Shown here: one piece after another, positions 7,950-10,218 of the stretch
Layout: the number at the start of each line of letters is the position of its first letter
Position numbering within the stretch: position 1 is the stretch's first letter
Source of the DNA: Euperipatoides rowelli
Lineage: Eukaryota; Onychophora; Udeonychophora; Euonychophora; Peripatopsidae
Reading direction: 5' to 3' (one strand)
Length of the DNA: 10,218 nt
Assembly: GCA_003024985.2 (NCBI GenBank)
Contig: PXIH01S0001321.1
Made by a program: the position numbers and the translations under genes
The notes under the pieces: generated by a model
Databases searched by the model: none
Told to the model about the DNA's origin: nothing
The model's input: the letters and a program-made list of their open reading frames with translations, nothing else

Positions 7950-8003
7950 AATATACAGTAATATATACATTATATAATGTATATACTTTATATACTGTAT
8001 ATT
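7950..8003. repeat. A/T palindrome next to the hAT right end
   Basis: aatatacagta (7950-7960) pairs with tactgtatatt (7993-8003). The centre atacattatataatgtat (7967-7984) is a perfect 18 bp palindrome. A six-base asymmetry separates the two blocks. It is likely simple-sequence DNA able to form a hairpin or cruciform. No function can be read from it. Confidence 0.7.
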
Positions 8004-8748
8004 ATGACGGTTGCTCCTTTTTTTATTTTATTTTGTTATTAATTAGTGCCTTCAGACAATAGCTGAGTAAATTTCAAGTTTTGTTTACTTTCTTAATGCA
8101 ACATTTTATTAAAAAGCTATTAATAAATGTTGTGTTAAATAGTGGAGGAATTAACCACTGAGGGTAATTATCTCATGAAATATTCAAACTTACCTGAAAT
8201 GTACTAATTAACTAAATAATTTATTTCCATTTTTTAATTTGAATACACACTTCCGTTATCTTTTACAACGGAACGCGCAATCGAATCAGGAATCTGTATT
8301 CGCATTTTGCAAAGTGCTGCTGCCTTTCCGTGAATACTTTTATTTTCTACTTTATTATTTTTATGATTTTATGTCATTGGAAAGGACAGTGGTCTTTCCA
8401 GGTTGCAGACCATTTGTATTTTATTTATTCACGTTATGTTTGGTTTCCTTTTCAATAAAGTGTTATTGAAACCGATTGCTGATATTTCAGTTAATTAATA
8501 AACCAGCTACATCATATTATAAAGATGCAATTATTTTTTAATTCTTTATAATATATAAGTAGTATATAATGTAAATATATATAGTATAAACAGTGTATAT
8601 ACACTTTATATAAAATGTATACTGTATATAATACACACACACACATATAGTTATTATGCAAATAGGAGATTTAAATTTTAAATTTATTAAAAATTTCCAA
8701 TAGTTAAAATGTGAAAGTCCTTGCTAAATTGTAATTTTTTTTCTTTAG
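8004..8748. other. Intron 3, distal part up to the acceptor
   Basis: Mostly A/T-rich noncoding sequence. A less biased patch at 8239-8469 is open in one forward frame and ends near an aataaa (8454-8459). Its translation is rich in Phe and Tyr with no recognisable family, and no splice sites frame it, so I do not call a gene. The segment ends in tttttttctttag (8736-8748), a strong acceptor, with a possible branch-point ctaaat about 25 bases upstream. Confidence 0.55.
8545..8650. repeat. TA-rich simple sequence with (AC)n tract
   Basis: TA-alternating sequence containing the perfect 14 bp palindrome agtgtatatacact (8592-8605) and tactgtata words, ending in six AC units (8633-8644). It is the same type of degenerate repeat as 288-389 and 7950-8003. 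Confidence 0.65.
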
Positions 8749-8851
8749 ATTCTTTGGGATGCAGCAACAAATCGTTGGGTAAATACTGAGGAGGATGAAG
8801 ATGAAGGCGAGAATGGACCCGCAGAACCCCCAAAGGATTCAGAGCTGATGG
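8749..8851 (+). CDS. Sec16: Sec16-like protein, conserved C-terminal motif, second half
   Basis: Acceptor ttctttag (8741-8748) and donor atgg|gtagga at 8852. The exon is 103 bases, 34 codons plus one base (phase 1 end). The peptide opens ILWDAATNRWVNTEE, goes through an acidic stretch (EEDEDEGENG) and becomes Pro-rich (PAEPPKDSELM). In Sec16 proteins LPDDKNP is followed by (I)VWDxxxxxWVN and then acidic and Pro-rich sequence, so this exon continues 5985-6065 directly, and the phases match (0 to 0). The two conserved Trp (WD and RWVN) are intact. Animal Sec16 usually continues for some tens to a hundred or so residues beyond this motif, and no such exon is seen before the window ends. Confidence 0.87.
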
Positions 8852-9147
8852 GTAGGAATTATTAATTATTAGATTTGAGAAATTTATGGAAAAAATTATA
8901 GATGTTTTTTAATTTTTTTCCCCTTCCTAATTCTATATAGACAATTACTGTATATATTTAACTTAAGTTACAGTATCTAAGCTTATCAGATCACTGAGTG
9001 TTGAAATTTAACTTTGCACTTTATGGTTTCTTTTTTGGCTATCAGGTTTTTTTAAGGTGATCTTAACTTCATTATAAAAAGAGAAAAGTTATTTAACTTT
9101 CCTGTTTTGTAGTGTTCTGAATCTGGCTATGAACCATATAAACAGCA

Positions 9148-9182
9148 CTAGCAAATAAGCTTGTTACACGGGCATCAAACAT
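9148..9182 (-). mobile_element. Helitron-like 3' terminus (copy 2)
   Basis: Second copy of the 35 base sequence at 1801-1835, in the same orientation. On the minus strand it reads gatgcccgtgtaac, then cttatttgCTAG, followed by T. The hairpin is weaker than in copy 1, because aacaag replaces aacgga and only a few pairs remain. A further short similarity, ttctaaaa(a/t)tagtt, follows in both copies (9184-9197 here, about 1888 in copy 1), supporting a shared element body. The 5' end could not be located. It may lie within the mixed-composition patch ending near 9330. Confidence 0.5.
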
Positions 9183-10087
9183 GTTCTAAAAATAGTTCCT
9201 AGATGGCGTTGTTACTGGCTTCGGAATAGAGATCCTATATAAAGAGAGATTGGCCTTCTTAATAACGGCTGATTAGTGGTCAATCTGATCACATGATTTA
9301 TAGACGCCATATTTTGTCTAACTTCCATTATTAAACCTTTAGAGTGATAAAGACGTGTTAAGATAATATTTTCTAAAATATATAAATCACTTTTTGTTAT
9401 TTAAATACATGATGTAAGTATTTATTATTGTACTTTTTTTAAAGATTTATAATAGCAAATTATTGTTAATCAGTTATTTAAAATAATGATTTAAAAAATA
9501 TGTCAATACACACTTACAGTAGACTACTATTTTAAATCATTATTGTATTTCAGACTTTTATCTCCTAATTTAAAATTAAAGTCCTTGGAATTTCTAATTA
9601 ATGAATTATTGATTAAAATAAATAAACTGCCTGTTCATGACTTTTAATTATTGCAATTTTTGTAAATAAAGAAATAAAATCTAAGTAAATATTTTGACTA
9701 CGTTTTTACATTATTATGTGATTTGTATATTTTAGAAAATAAAAAGTTTTATAATATACAGTTAAATTTAGTTAGGAAATTAGAGGACCATCATAACAAA
9801 TATTATTAGTATTATTGAGACAATGACTAATATTATTAGGCCTCCAAAATTTCCATTTTTTTTTAATTTTTTTTTTTATATAACAATGCTACATAATTAT
9901 ATGACGTAACAACAAAAAAAAAAGGTATTGCTGGAATTAATTGTGTGTCTTTAGAAATCAGAGACAATAGCAGAGATTTATATTGATTCCTTCAATAAAA
10001 AAAATTATAAAAACCTAGAAATTTATAAATAATTAATTTTTAATTTTATTACTTTTGAATTCAATTTTTAATGTCACAATATTGAGA

Positions 10088-10113
10088 TTTTCTGTGTGTG
10101 TGTACAGGTAAGA
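10088..10113 (+). other. Juxtaposed acceptor and donor: candidate recursive splice site
   Basis: The sequence ttttctgtgtgtgtgtacag (ending at 10107) is followed without any exon by gtaaga (10108-10113). A pyrimidine/GT-rich tract plus cag|gtaag is the known layout of recursive (zero-length exon) splice sites in long animal introns. It lies 1.26 kb into intron 4 in the sense orientation. Chance occurrence beside a (TG)n microsatellite is the main alternative. Confidence 0.35.
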
Positions 10114-10218
10114 AAAAAGCATTATAATATCCTGTTTAAATTTAAATTGCTTATTTTTTTTCTAATGCAATAAAACATTGTTCTTAAAGCTAATCTCTCT
10201 TCTATAACAAAATCCCCA

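Larger units (their letters stand above)
8852..10218. other. Start of intron 4 (incomplete)
   Basis: From the gtagga donor to the window end I see no further coding exon. The content is A/T-rich sequence with a less biased patch at about 9120-9330 (Helitron-like end at 9148, then agatggcg and gacgccat words at 9201 and 9303, and a tatataaag at 9235). T and A runs follow around 9855-9880 and 9912-9924. A candidate recursive splice site lies near the end at 10107. Confidence 0.6.

Noticed and set aside
8387-8414. cagtggtctttcc...gcagacc looks like another hAT left end
   Set aside because: No matching right terminus (accactg-type) or 8 bp duplication was found downstream in the window.
8239-8469. 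Forward open frame of 76 codons ending near an aataaa signal
   Set aside because: The translation is Phe/Tyr/Leu-rich, with no family resemblance, no splice sites around it and no other gene evidence. It sits in an intron of Sec16.
9041-9096. Possible alternative last Sec16 exon after the acceptor ggctatcag at 9045
   Set aside because: It would add only about ten residues before a stop and shows no resemblance to Sec16 C-termini. A similar acceptor at 9111-9112 hits a stop at once.
1396-9909. TGACGTAA (CRE/ATF-like) words at 1401 and 9903 as regulatory sites
   Set aside because: Both are deep in introns, and the identical flank (tatatgacgtaa after poly-T) suggests a shared old repeat rather than a regulatory element.
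1-10218. CRISPR arrays, tRNA, rRNA, phage or bacterial operon features
   Set aside because: No regularly spaced direct repeats with unique spacers, no cloverleaf or rRNA-like sequence, and no bacterial gene layout. The spliced gene and LINE relics show eukaryotic nuclear DNA.

Overview
The window looks like nuclear DNA of an animal, most likely an invertebrate. It is strongly A+T-rich, has no long open reading frames, and carries GT-AG introns, several fossil transposon pieces and many homopolymer runs. It also holds one unresolved base (n at 4027), so it probably comes from a draft assembly. The exact taxon cannot be fixed from this sequence.

The one protein-coding gene I can support lies on the + strand. 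It is the C-terminal part of a Sec16-type protein, the scaffold that organises ER exit sites and COPII coat assembly. Four coding exons are visible: 566-795, 5356-5523, 5985-6065 and 8749-8851. Their reading phases are compatible (0, 0, 0, then 1 at the last donor). Identification rests mainly on exons 3 and 4, which encode the conserved Sec16 C-terminal motif (GW, then LPDDKNP, then xxWDxxxNRWVN followed by an acidic stretch). The start, the central conserved domain and the last exon(s) lie outside the window.

Layout: 1-565 is noncoding (presumably intron). Exon 1 of the window is followed by a 4.56 kb intron. That intron holds a Helitron-like 3' terminus (1801-1835), a roughly 420 bp near-perfectly centred inverted repeat (2117-2534), two LINE relics on the minus strand, one apparently nested in the other (3889-4747), and a small foldback element (4766-4909). 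A 461 bp intron separates exons 2 and 3. The 2.68 kb intron after exon 3 contains a roughly 1.18 kb hAT-like non-autonomous transposon (6720-7903), with matching termini and a 6/8 flanking duplication. Inside it are a roughly 125 bp tandem repeat and an inverted repeat. A/T palindromes and an (AC)n tract follow before exon 4. The last, incomplete intron holds a second Helitron-like terminus (9148-9182) and a juxtaposed acceptor/donor (cag|gtaaga at 10107/10108) that resembles a recursive splice site.

No rRNA, tRNA, CRISPR array, bacterial operon or novel defence-type system is visible. The most interesting structures are the long intronic inverted repeat and the transposon architecture.
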